Positions 17,623 through 28,228 of a stretch of DNA of 64,000 nucleotides are shown one piece after another; position 1 is the stretch's first letter; each line of letters begins with the position of its first letter. The notes under the pieces were generated by a model. That model saw only the letters and a program-made list of their open reading frames with translations. It did not search any database and had not been told where the DNA came from. The stretch is from Dichetophora obliterata (taxonomy: Eukaryota > Arthropoda > Insecta > Diptera > Sciomyzidae), in the NCBI GenBank assembly GCA_963920525.1, contig OY986435.1, forward strand, positions 300,961,908-301,025,907. Direction: 5' to 3'. A program made the translations under genes and the position numbers.

Positions 17623-18048
17623 ATGGAAAATATCAACATGGATGCATTCGATGAGCACTTTTACTGTGATCCAAAAAATTATCGCATCACCACCCCGGAA
17701 CCTTTTTTTTGGTTGACAACGACAGACTGTCATCTTGGGAACTACAACCATTTTAAATACATTTGGGAGCATCCACGATTCATAGATGTCTTTACTCTGG
17801 CGCTTCAACCAAATATTGACGAACTCTGCGAGGAAAATGTTAGGACCATGGACGATGCAAATGGCATTCCGAGAAGCATACTATCAGAATCCAAAGTTAT
17901 TTTCATGGACCAAAATAAAAAACAAATAGTTACTAAAGTAGAAGTAGTAACTATAGATAGCGATTTTTATGTAATTGATTCAACAATATTTTTTTGCGAA
18001 TTGTCTTTTAGACGATTAAAAATATTTTCTGAAGATATTACATTTTAA
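17623..18048 (+). CDS. Polinton 141-aa protein, unknown (possible cargo gene)
   Basis: ATG 17623 to TAA 18048, preceded by a TATA box and followed at once by a poly(A) signal (18051). The acidic protein has an aromatic-rich N-terminal half (NYRITTPEPFFWLTTTD, FKYIWEHPRFIDVF) and a beta-rich C-terminal half (IVTKVEVVTIDSDFYVIDST). It has no signal peptide, membrane helix or motif I know. Codon use in the first half is visibly more GC-rich than in neighbouring genes. It lies alone between internal subterminal repeats and the convergent polymerase gene. It could be an early regulator or an acquired accessory gene; I cannot assign a function. Confidence 0.65.
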   Translation: MENINMDAFDEHFYCDPKNYRITTPEPFFWLTTTDCHLGNYNHFKYIWEHPRFIDVFTLALQPNIDELCEENVRTMDDANGIPRSILSESKVIFMDQNKKQIVTKVEVVTIDSDFYVIDSTIFFCELSFRRLKIFSEDITF

Positions 18049-18050
18049 AT

Positions 18051-18056
18051 AATAAA
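18051..18056 (+). terminator. poly(A) signal of the 141-aa gene
   Basis: AATAAA directly after the stop codon. The polymerase gene converges from the other side; its own signal on the minus strand is the TTTATT at 18088-18093. Confidence 0.55.
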
Positions 18057-18104
18057 AATTTCCTTTAAAACATAAAATTATTTTGTTTTTATTTTTTTAA
18101 GTTT

Positions 18105-21100
18105 TCAAGCTTTTAATACATTTTTATTTAATAATCTATGATGTCCCCATGCAAGGGTATTAACACCATTTTCTAATATATAACGTTTGTCATCAAAATA
18201 ACTTAATACAATTTTTTCAATTTCTTGTGTATATATCTTATGAATCTTAGATCTAAAAGTTAACATTTTATCATAATAAATTTTCTTATTAAATAAACAT
18301 TTTCTATAATCATCAATACTGAGGGACATCAAAGCTGATTTTTTTACTCCTTTAGCTTTTTTGATATCATTATCGCCCTCAACACTAATAGAATACATTT
18401 TTGCCCTCAAACCAATGAATTCCCTCATTATTTTTCCATTATTTTCATCTTTCATGAGACCTAATACCTTTTTATTTTGTCGTTCTATCTCATAAGGATT
18501 GTTGAGTTTGTAGTCGGATGTGTCAAATTTTAAATGAATGTCAGGTTTAATGTCATTATAGAAGTCTTCAGTCTTAATTGAATAGATGAAAGAGTCAGTA
18601 TCCATATAGCATAAACTTAAGTTCTCTCTAAATTTTGGAAGCATGTAATCATAGTGAAAATCATACATTTTCCATTTAGAGAGTTCTAGAACTACAAACC
18701 CTATATAAATTGGTTTATCATATAGGGTATGTATTCTATTAAGTTGTATTGCTACCATATTTTCGGTAAATCTTGTAGAGCTATGAAAATTTGGTTTAGC
18801 AATTAAGCTTCTAGCTCCCAATCTTTTTCCTCTATTTTCCCACTCGCAAACAATTTTAACATCTTTCCTCTTATCTACATTCTCCATGGTTTTACCATAA
18901 ACAGCATTATTTAATAACTTGAAAAAGTTCTTTTCAAAATCATTTTTAGCTTGCGTTCTATGAAAAGTATTCAAATCAATATATTTTTTTAACCATGGCG
19001 ATTGTTTAAATTTTAAAATTCTGTGAATTTTTTTAAGTTTTATTCCATTTTGTAAACATTGTTGTAAGTTAACATAATGAATGATATAATTTGATTTATT
19101 ATTCAAATCGATTATAAGTTTTTGATGTTTACCGATCGGACTTTTTTTATTTTCTGAACAAAACGGTAAGTCATTATATATATCATGCATTGCAGAAGAT
19201 ATCTCTAAATCAACTTCTAAAATATATCCTTCACAAGAATCATTACCATGCTCATTTAACTGAAATGTTGATACATCATCAACCCATTCAAAATTTCCTT
19301 CAGGCAAATATTGAGACATTGCCCAACCATACAAATTATTGGCATCTAAATACATGAGATAATTTGAGGGTTTTGTAACATCAAAGTCATCCATATATTT
19401 ATTATTTGCCTTAACATGTCTATTGGAACATTGCACAATACCTCCCCTTATTCCTTTTTGAATGAATTTAATCATGTCAATGTCTGATAGTAGGTCTAAT
19501 TCAATTTTTGTGTACTTTAACATTGCTCCCCAAGATAGTCCGGGAGCTGTATAATATTGACAAGGATCAAGATTGTAAATTGATTTACATACTTTTCTAA
19601 AATTTTCGAAAACATCAGTAAGAAGTAGAACATCTGTTTTAAGGTAAAGTTCTAAGTAATCATGTAGTGTTGTGCAATTAAAAGTTGACCATACTTCTTG
19701 AGCATGTTCATAGTCGACAACACTACATTCTTCATTGGTTAATTTATTAAAGAACTTTTCCCTCGGAGGTAAACATTCTTCTTGAAGACGTTCCTGTGAA
19801 TCAAAATAATCATAAGGAAATATACCTTTTTGCTTCAAGAGATTGAATTCGACATCATCGTTAAACGTAGACCGTAAAATATAAAAATCTCTGTTTGATA
19901 AATTATTGACTAAGTTTGATAGACTAGAAGCCATAAATCTAAAGGAATCTAAAAACCTTAGTTCAACGCTATCATCATCATCATCGAAATGTATATGTTT
20001 GGAAACTGAGACATATATTTCCTTATTTAGTGGTATTACGTTTATTCTACCAGGAACCGTTGAAAGTTCTTTAATAAATAAATGGCAATCATATGAAGAA
20101 AGATTGTGGAAAAATATTGGGATGAATTTAGCAATTTTAAAATTTAGATTGCAATCAATATGTGCCGGTCCGCGATATTTTCCAGTTAAATGACAATGAT
20201 CTGCTACTCTATACTCATCCTCTTTAAAACTTTTTTCGCAAATATGACAGTTAGTGTTTTTATTTTGAATATCTAACTCTAATGGTGTGAGGAAATTCAT
20301 TGGTTTAATTTTACTTAAATAATTATTATAAATTTCCTTAGCATCGCTAACTAAGGTTTTAATAAAATTAATAGGTGCATCTTCACCTGTATATATTCTA
20401 AACTTATCTAAGGAACTATTAAAACTACACTTAATATAATAACTATATGCGCACGGAATGTGGCTCTGAACTGTTCTTATTGAACCTGAATTTTGAGTGT
20501 TTTCTGATGGTAGAAAACATTCAAAATCCGCATATACTACAAAAGGAACGTCTAACTTATGTTTAAAATTTTGAAATGCAACCTTACAATTTTCTATATC
20601 CGGAACTTTTGTAACTATTCTGTTACATTCCTGTTTGTGTCGTTGTAATTTGTAGCTGGATTCAAAAAACTGCAAGCACACATTGCACAAATGTATTCGT
20701 GTCTTGTGCTTTGTCACTTGATTTTTCAAAAGTCTGAAAATAAAAACAAAACAAATTATTAAAAATGCTTTCAACATTATATATGTATATAAATATAATA
20801 TTCACCTTGAAATGTTCTTTATCCAAATATAGTGAAATTTATCACTTTTCTGAAGCAGAAGTAGATTTATATGTCTACTCTTCTCTTCCTTTGTGATATA
20901 GTACGGTCCAACTATACTCTTCAGCTCTTCATCGTAACCAAAGACATTGATGTTTGTTTCCGGATTATTTTCTTCAAAAATTATAACATCTTTGACTCTC
21001 AACGGAAAGATAAGTCCTTCAAAGTTGAGAGTTTTACCATTCTTCAAATGTATTATAGAGGATTTTATATTTTCTACATTATAACTCGAACATCTTTGTG

Positions 21101-22016
21101 GATTAAAAATGAAAGGATGCAAGGCTGATATCATTGCCCATTTAAAACAGTATTCATCAGAATTTTGTATATTTATACAAGCATGTTTCTTCAATATATT
21201 TTTAGGCAATCGAATATATTGGGAGCCTTTTATTGGCTTGTATTGATTAATATTAATCTCCAAGTGTAAAATTCTGATGAGAGACCAACCGCTGTCACGT
21301 TCTTGAAATTCTGACATTTTTGTTATTAAATTGTTACGTTTTTTATCAAAAATGGAGTTCAAATCTGTTGATTGTTGAATCATCATCATTTTTGTTTGAT
21401 GAGATTTTATATCAATTGTCATCTCACTATCACACATTTTTACGTATTCGCAAAACAATTCTATATTGAATTTAATGTTGATGTGTTTCTGTAACATATC
21501 CTGAAGAGCTTGTATAACAATTTTTTTAGCGTTATCTAGAAAAATTTCGGCATTCAATAAACCCTCATTGGTATTTTTATATATAAATGTTTCTATACGT
21601 TCATTAAATACAGACGAAATTCTAGTTAAATGCTCGTTTACTATTTCACCGCTATTGTTTTTATGTGCGTTAGTCCTGATGTGGTAAGACCAATTCTTTA
21701 TAATTATATCTTTCTTGCATGCGCTGCAATAGACATTTGGAATTGTATTTGTTACAATCTTCTGAAGTTTTGGTACATTATTTGATGCTGCTCCCGCTGC
21801 TGATGCTGTTAATGTTGATGCAGTTGGTGTTGAAAAAGATGAATGTTGTCGTCTTAAATGTTTCACTAAACTATCATTACGTGTAAAAAACTTCATGCAA
21901 ATATCACATTTGTAATGTTCCGATTGTTGACTTTCATGTTTTACTCTCACGTGTCGGTTTAGATTAAACTTTTTCTTAAAGGTTAATTGGCACTTGTCAC
22001 ATTTAAATGAATCCAT
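18105..22016 (-). CDS. Polinton protein-primed family B DNA polymerase (spliced)
   Basis: Two exons: 22016-20806 and 20733-18105 (minus), joined across a 72-nt intron with GTGAAT donor and TTTTCAG acceptor; together they give one frame of 1279 aa. The start is the first ATG (22016). The N-terminus has two C2H2 fingers (residues 6-27, 37-58), a third Cys/His finger (about 97-118) and a cysteine-centred domain (Cys290 in YCFKWAMISALHP, His395 in FHYIWIKN). Exonuclease motifs follow: DFE at 473-475, HNLSSYD at 613-619, YLKTD at 767-771. Polymerase motifs are DANNLYG (867), KLLNNAVYG (about 1009-1017) and DTDS (1115-1118). An HNH-like zinc insert (CHIC...DHCHLTGKYRG) sits between the first two exonuclease motifs. 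It should replicate the element from protein-primed termini. All catalytic residues are present. Confidence 0.93.
20734..20805 (-). other. intron of the Polinton polymerase gene
   Basis: 72 nt, GT at 20805-20804 and AG at 20735-20734, preceded by a T-rich tract. Exon lengths sum to a multiple of three only with these borders, and removal reconnects the zinc-finger/cysteine domain with the exonuclease part. Without splicing, the upstream frame stops one codon into the intron. Confidence 0.85.
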
Positions 22017-22110
22017 TTTTATAAGTTGCTTATTCCGTGTTTGATTGTTTATTGCCGTATTCTTAATGTTTAATAAATTTTTTATATACAAATATTTCTG
22101 TTTTTAAGGG

Positions 22111-22376
22111 ATTTTATTCAACTTCTTATCAAAACCCGCAGAAGACAATTTGTTATTTTCTCAAACATTGAAAAACAAAAATGTTTACATTTTTATGCAA
22201 CTGCTTATCAAAAACCGCAAAACGGACGGACGGACGGACGGGGGATGGGGCGGGCGACGGACAGAAGTCAAAACCACAAAAAACTACCGTCAGCTATGAC
22301 GCACGCTTCAAAAGCAACCAAGCAAGCAAGCGGCTCCGCTGCTCCGCTGTGCCAGAAACCCCATATTATACCTACT
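22111..22376. repeat. Polinton right terminal inverted repeat
   Basis: Inverse of 8390-8664. It has a few fewer CCGT units than the left copy and ends ...CCTACT at 22376. The inner boundary lies about 95 bp upstream of the polymerase ATG, so the polymerase promoter may be within or next to the TIR. Confidence 0.93.
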
Positions 22377-22382
22377 TCTTTC
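22377..22382. repeat. Polinton target site duplication, right
   Basis: TCTTTC, identical to 8384-8389. Confidence 0.92.
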
Positions 22383-22620
22383 CATGCAGTTCCAACCACT
22401 TATTTTTTGTCGGATGAACAATCTTTGAAATTGTATTGAATATTTTACGTTTTGCCAATGTCATTGATGGTGTGACAGATATTTCATCATTTTAAATGCG
22501 TTGAAAAGATATGGCCTACTAACAGAAAAATAACAATTTTTCACATTTTTGCCTACATCTTCAAAACTTGACCTGCAACGGACTGGGTACATTCATCTTC
22601 TTCGATCCAAAGGTTGACCC
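22383..22620. other. spacer between Polinton and Kolobok
   Basis: 238 bp of AT-rich DNA without recognisable features. It is continuous with the left flank of the Polinton before 8384. Confidence 0.5.
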
Positions 22621-25600
22621 TTAAGGGAGTATTACTGGTTGGCAAAATTTTTTTTTGTCAATTGTTTTTGCATATTTTTATAGCATGGATATTTGAGAAT
22701 ATCGTCCTAAAAGGGTTTTTTTTGAAATTCCAAATACTTTAGGAGATATGGCCTTTTTTGTCCAGCAAGTTTTTCGTGTTCTTTAGTAGGTAATAACTTG
22801 TTTGTATAAGTTAACACTGTACTAGTTAACAGGCCGGTTATACAGGCCTGTGACAGTGAAAGTGCGAAAGAATACGTGTACTGTTCGAATGATTCGAAAA
22901 ATTTCGAACTTTCATGCTGGTAGCGAGAGGTGCTACACATGCTCGTGAAAGTTCATTAAAAAAATTCCATCGGATGCGAAGGTTCTCGCTGCCAGCGATG
23001 CGAAGGTTCTCGCGTGTGCTTTACTTGTTGTTTTCTTTGTTTTTAATTCTAATCAAGCTATCAGTGTTACTTCCTGTAAGAAATCGACGAAAACCAGAAA
23101 TAAACCCACCAAAAGTAATTAAAAACAACACTGATATCCTCCTTTTCGACATACACTGGCCGCTGCTGTCAAAACCTACTGGCTCTGAAATTTCGTTGCC
23201 AGTAGCGATGAAAGTGGCGTGAAAGTGAATCCAGTGTGAGTGTATTTGTAAAAAAGTGTGAATGTATTGAGTTTTTCGAACTACAGAGCCAGTATACTGG
23301 CCTTTGTAGCATGCCTGTAACTCAGTACTTGTTGATGAAGTGACATAGTTGACTAGGGAATTATCATCATTATTATTTTCTAGTATTTTTTATTTGTTAA
23401 AAAATACGTTTTTGGAAAAAATAGATTTTCAGTTCGAATAAAATGATAGAAGACAAAACATATCTCAAGCAAAATAAATTCCAAATAAATTTAATTAATT
23501 TATACGCATTTTGAAAATAAATAAATACACATTTTAGAGCTTAGGTATTGAATTGAGTTATAAACCGGACGAGCGCGCGCATATAGTGTTGAAAAGTACG
23601 GTTTTGATAAAAATTGATAAAAGTTGTTTGTGCTAAAGACAATGGATAGAAAAAGTAATAGAAATAAAAATGAAAGAAACACCGGTAGCAATCGAAAAAC
23701 TCGTCCCTTGAAACGCCAGTTTTGTGGTAACCAACACGAAAAAGACGAGGACACCGAATTCACAAGTACATCGGCAAAAAAATTTTAAAAAAATGATGAA
23801 AAAACAATGTTTACCGTATAAGGTGATGGCACTTGGAAAAAACGTGGCTTTTCTTCACTATACGGCGCTACAACGTTGATCGGGAAATACAGTAAAAAAA
23901 TAGTCGACTCTGTCGTAAAGTCCAGCGTATGCAACAGTTGCAAGTATTGGGAAGCTAAGAAAGAATAAGACCCACTGGCATATGAAATTTCGATTGAAGA
24001 CCACGAAGAGGAATGCCGTGCCAACCATGAAGGAAGCTCTGGGAAGATGGAGGTGGATGCGATAAAGGAAATGTTTGCCATATCAGTCCAAAAGCATACG
24101 TAAAATGCTGCAAGTATATCGGCGATGGCGACTCAAAAATATTCAAAGCTATTATAGACGACGATCCGTACGATGGCGACCCAATCGTCGAAAAAAAGAA
24201 TGTATATCGCACGTGCAAAAAAGAATAGGCACCAGACTCCGCAAGGCCAAAAAAAAGAACAGAGGCATAGGCGGCTAGGGTGCAGGCAAACTCACAGACA
24301 AAGTCATCTCTGAACTAACAACATATTATGGCCTCGCTATTCGTCGTCATCCAGAGTCGGTTGCTAACATGAAGAAGGCTGTTTGGGCAAAGTTTTTGCA
24401 CATAATCTCGACTGATGAAGCTCCACAGCACCAAAACTGTCCGACCGGTGCGCCTGGCAAAAAGCGGTAGCAGAAGGGACAATCGACAGCTTCAAGTCCA
24501 CGTATGCACCACTAAATCAGAGAGTCCAGGAAGCAATCAAACCTATTTACGAAGCACTGTCAGCCGATGATTTGTTGAACAGATGCCTTGGCTCCGAAAC
24601 TCAAAACAGCAACGAATCTTTCAACGCAGTGCTGTGGTCGTTCGCATCGAAGCTTATGCACACTGGCTCACGCACTATTGAGATTGCCAATTATATTGCA
24701 ACTGTCATATTTAACGAAGGTTTTTTGCCAATACTTCAAATAATGAACCTAATGGGCATCCCGATTGGCAACGTCACATATGATTTCGCCATGTCTCGGA
24801 ACGAAGAACGTTTGAAAAGGTCCGAGGCCAGAGCTCAGGCCGCATCAAAAGAAGGTAGAACTGCCCGAAGAGCACAAAGAGACGCCGAGTCCTCATTTTT
24901 TGAAGAAGAGAAAGGAGTTCTTTTTGGGGCTGGCATTGCAGATTGATGTATGTAAGTATTTCACAAAAAAAAAAAAAATGTTGTATTGCCTAAAATTTTC
25001 TTTGAGTTTTTTCAAAATTACGTTTTTGAACTTCAAAGTCACTTTTCTCTGGTTCTACTGAACCGATTTTGATGAAGCTAAGTGCAATCGACGCAAAATT
25101 GTTAAATTGCATACATCAAATTTTTCATTTAAATTTTTGTTATGCAAAAAAATAACTTCAAACTTAAACGCGTTGATCTCGAAACCACGTTTTTCGAGCT
25201 TGTGGCCCAGATTGCGCCCGTAGTTCTGAAGCGATTTCGATAAAACAAAATGCAATCGACGCCAAATTTTTATTGTTCTGGTTCCTACCTCAATCATAAT
25301 TTTAAACAATTTTTTACTATTTTTTTACACTAAACTACAAAAAAAAAATACCTAAAATAGGTTTTTCATTTTTCAATGACCGGAATTTTGTAAAAAATAA
25401 TTCCAAAATTATGATTGAGACAAAGACCAGAATTACATCTGTATTGAATCTAACGCCGTTAACGTTTTCCATTTCAGATGATCCGAAGTCGAGTTATCCG
25501 GGCCGCAAGCAGCATACCTTTTTTCGATGCACAACTTTGAAGGCCGACAACTTTTTGAACAGCCCTCGTACAAGGGAAGAAAAAAATTTTTGTTTGATTT

Positions 25601-25715
25601 AATATGTTTTTAATACAATAAAAAAACAGAATTTAAATAACCTTTTGCGTTTTCAAATGAGAAGTTTTTTCAGAAAAGGTATAAAACAGCCTTCCAAACA
25701 GGAATACTCCCTTAA
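22621..25715 (+). mobile_element. degraded Kolobok-type DNA transposon, TTAA target
   Basis: Ends GGGAGTATTACTGGTTGG (22625) and, inverted, GGGAGTATTCCTGTTTGG (to 25711) are flanked on both sides by TTAA (22621-22624, 25712-25715). A TTAA duplication with GGG-starting ends plus a Mutator-like/Kolobok transposase relic identifies the superfamily. The 5' part (about 22800-23340) has its own inverted GTTAAC/AGGCC-type sequences and may hold a further small insertion that I could not delimit. Confidence 0.75.
23642..24946 (+). pseudogene. Kolobok transposase (Mutator-like transposase domain), broken
   Basis: Recognisable blocks in order: a short basic N-terminus from ATG 23642; VVKSSVCNSCKYWE; YIGDGDSKIFKAIIDD; HVQKRIGTRLRKAKKKN; KLTDKVISELTTYYGLAIRR; and NRCLGSETQNSNESFNAVLW. 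These match the transposase domain of Kolobok elements. The frame is broken by stops (near 23786 and 23967, and TAG at 24276-24278) and by several frameshifts between blocks, so it is not functional. The longest clean piece is the C-terminal 124 aa (24572-24946), ending in an Arg/Glu/Ala-rich helix. Confidence 0.75.
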
Positions 25716-25756
25716 CTGTAAACCTGTGTTATTTTAAAATGTAATATGTGTTTCGA
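25716..25756. other. 41-bp spacer between Kolobok and piggyBac
   Basis: Short unique-looking sequence separating two TTAA-targeting elements. Confidence 0.5.
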
Positions 25757-28228
25757 TTAACCCTCCCTCCCCCCCGTCAAGCACATATTCTGAAACCTTC
25801 GAACAAACACATATGCCTGGCCAGACCCCTATACGTTTTTATGCATTTGTATGGCAAAAAGGGTACCGTAACTTTGAATTTCTAAGTATGCTATGCATAA
25901 GCTATCTAAATGTAAAAAATTGTTTATTAATTTTGTGGAATGCATGAAAAACAAGTATAATCAACTTAAGAATGTTGTTGGCACACAGGATTAGTGCATT
26001 TGGTGCAGTAAAAACGTGTCTTCCTAAGCAGCTTTTCGTCTTGCGTGGCACAAATTCTGCAATCTTTTCTGGAATTCAGTGTACTAGGGCCGCTTTGTTG
26101 GTTAGGCAGCATGTTCCTGGGAATATTCAACGGCCTTCCAAAGAAAGATTTAATGGCCAAACGGGTTGAATGTTGTCCCAAAATATGGTTGTTGTGCATG
26201 CGATTTTCAGTATTAGCAAGCACCAATTGTTTACTCAGCGTGTTCAAGAACATTCGTCGCGTCTCTTTTCTGGTTTCTTCTGTATTTTCATTGCATATGA
26301 TGTAAGCGGCTAATCCCATGACGTCTATCATGTTGCAAAAAAATGCTAATAGCCAACGTCTGGTTGACCGTTTTGTGGAGTAATGTGTTACCATTTGGTC
26401 CATTGTATCAACGCCGGCCTTTGTTGAGTTGTAAAATAATATAGCTTTCGTTTTTTTTGCTACGCCTTCAACTTTCTCGGTGTAGTGCACAGTGGATAGT
26501 AGATTTACTGCTTTGTTCTTCTTTGGAACGTAGCTGCAAAGTGATACAGGGTTATCATAGAAACCGAACACAGATGAAAGCACTGGCCGTTTGCTGTGTT
26601 TTTTCACTTCTTTGGGAAGACACCTTTTGTTGGATCTAATGGTGCCAACGTATGCTAGTCCAATCGACGAAAGACGATTAGCTGCGTCTATTGTTGTAAA
26701 GAAGTTATCAGCAATAATAGTTCTGCCGCTGTTGGCGTATCGATAAGCCAAACTCATGAGCACATTTTCGCCTTGGTTTGTCTCTCGTTGTTCTCCCTCT
26801 TTACCAGTGTACAGTTTTCCTTGCAACGGATATTCGGTTTTCACATCGCATGCCCACCATACTTTTATGCCATACTTGGCGGGCTTTGATGGGATGTATT
26901 GCGTGAACTTTGTGCGCTTACGGTATGGAAATAGCTGCTCATCGATGGTTACACTTTCGTATGGTTCAAAATTACTAGCAAGATTGTTATTCAAGAAGTT
27001 CCATATGTCGCGAATGGGAGCAGTTTTGTCGGTTTGTTGACGAAATGCGCTCGTACGACTATCGTCAAATCGAATGCAGCGCATCAAAGTAACAAATCGT
27101 GAATATGACATGGCTGCACGGAATATTGGAAGTGCATCAATCTTGAGAACTGCATAGTATTACGACTGACACCAAAAGCCAATAGTATCCCAATAAAAGC
27201 GTCAAGCTCAACACTTGTCATGTCAACCCATACTCGTGGTGTGCAGTTTGCGTGTTCTGCGTTCCATTTGCGTGTAACTTTTTCTCCATAGAGATTCGTT
27301 TGTGTTACGATGATGAACGTAATATTCGGTGAAAAGAAAAGCTTGAACACCTCAAGCGAAGTAATCAGGTTTGTTTTTTGGTCCACCTCTGAAACGCATG
27401 ATGTTGTGCTGGCGGAATCTCACTGTAGCGGGTTCAGCTGTACTCCACTTGGTACCATCTTTTCCAAGCAAAAAACCGTCTGCAGCTTGAGTTGGTGCAT
27501 TCTCACTTTCTTCTTCGGATTCTTCATTACTGTCGAATATTTCATTTGCTTCAATTTCCAATTCATATTCAATGTCCGAGGCGTTATCTTCGTGCGCGAA
27601 ATCTGTGTTTTCACTGCTTTGGTTTTAAAATAAATCTAGTTTTTCGTCTGCTTCTGTGTGAAGTGCGAAATCACGCTGTAACGCTGATGATAGTTGTTGT
27701 TGGAAATTATCAGTAAGACTGCCTGTACGCAAGCGCGTTTTGTACAAAAATTCTAAATCCTCTGCCATAACAATAGTAATAATTTCACTTTAGTTTCCGC
27801 AAAAAAAATTTATATTTCGGACTGTCGACGTTGTATAATCAGCATTCAATAATAAACTAACTGAAGTCAAAACCAAAATCACAAACTAAAGAAAGAAATA
27901 AGAGAAAAATGAACACAAAAACTACCTGGAAGCTAACGTCTGCATTGAATTCACATAAAAACAACCCAAAATATAAAAAAAATACCTGGAAACAACAATC
28001 TGCATTGTATTTGCAGAAAAATAACCCAAAATGTGTATAACAATAATACAAATTCATACAAATTGTATAGGGATCTGGCCAGGCATATGTGTTTTTTCGG
28101 GGAGGGGACTTTTTTGCAGGTTTCTTCGTATTGGACATACAGGTATCTACCCAAACTAGAAGTATGTTTAATTAACGCTCAAAAATTAAATATGCCTGGC
28201 CAGAACCATGTGTTTGTCCAAGGGTTAA
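25757..28228 (-). mobile_element. piggyBac-family transposon, TTAA target
   Basis: TTAA at 25757-25760 is followed by CCCT; the right end is AGGG followed by TTAA at 28225-28228. The terminal word ACAAACACAT...CTGGCCAG occurs near both ends in inverted orientation (about 25804-25830 and 28197-28220), with an extra inner copy at about 28070-28100, like the subterminal repeats of piggyBac. The left terminus has an extra C-rich stretch between CCCT and this word. The insert carries a piggyBac transposase relic on the minus strand. Confidence 0.83.
25966..27768 (-). pseudogene. piggyBac transposase, lightly damaged
   Basis: The start ATG is at 27768. The acidic N-terminus runs to an in-frame TAA near 27627, then continues in the same frame (SNEESEEESENAPTQAADG). 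A frameshift near 27355 leads to the segment with TRKWNAEHA...ELDAFIGILLAFGVSR, and another near 27130 leads into a clean 381-aa frame (27111-25966). The latter has the catalytic domain (VTIDEQLFPYRKRTKF; IIADNFFTTIDAA; KAGVDTMDQM) and a C-terminal cysteine-rich zinc ribbon (CRICATQDEKLL...FYCTKCTNPVC). One stop and two frameshifts make it inactive, but the damage is small. Confidence 0.87.

Larger units (their letters stand above)
8390..22376. mobile_element. complete Polinton/Maverick (adintovirus-like) element
   Basis: The 13,987-bp element begins AGTAGG and ends CCTACT, with TIRs of about 270 bp and a perfect 6-bp TSD. It encodes protein-primed DNA polymerase B, RVE integrase with chromodomain, FtsK/A32-like packaging ATPase, adenain-like protease, double-jelly-roll and single-jelly-roll capsid proteins, a PLA2-domain protein and several proteins of unknown function. 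Nearly all genes are free of stops and frameshifts and the TIRs are still highly similar, so the insertion looks recent. Gene spacing on the left arm is very tight (3-113 bp), more like a virus genome than host DNA. Class assignment is secure; capacity to form particles is inference from the gene set. Confidence 0.96.

Noticed and set aside
20777..20806. Treating the 890-aa and 429-aa frames as two separate genes
   Set aside because: A 72-nt GT-AG intron restores a single frame in phase. The apparent N-terminus of the 890-aa frame is hydrophobic intron translation, not a signal peptide.
22181..22439. Open frames of 64-78 aa at the Polinton right end
   Set aside because: They lie in the TIR and cross the element boundary into flanking DNA.
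22800..23340. A separate small transposon inside the Kolobok 5' part
   Set aside because: Inverted GTTAAC and AGGCC-type words are present but I could not match ends or a target duplication.
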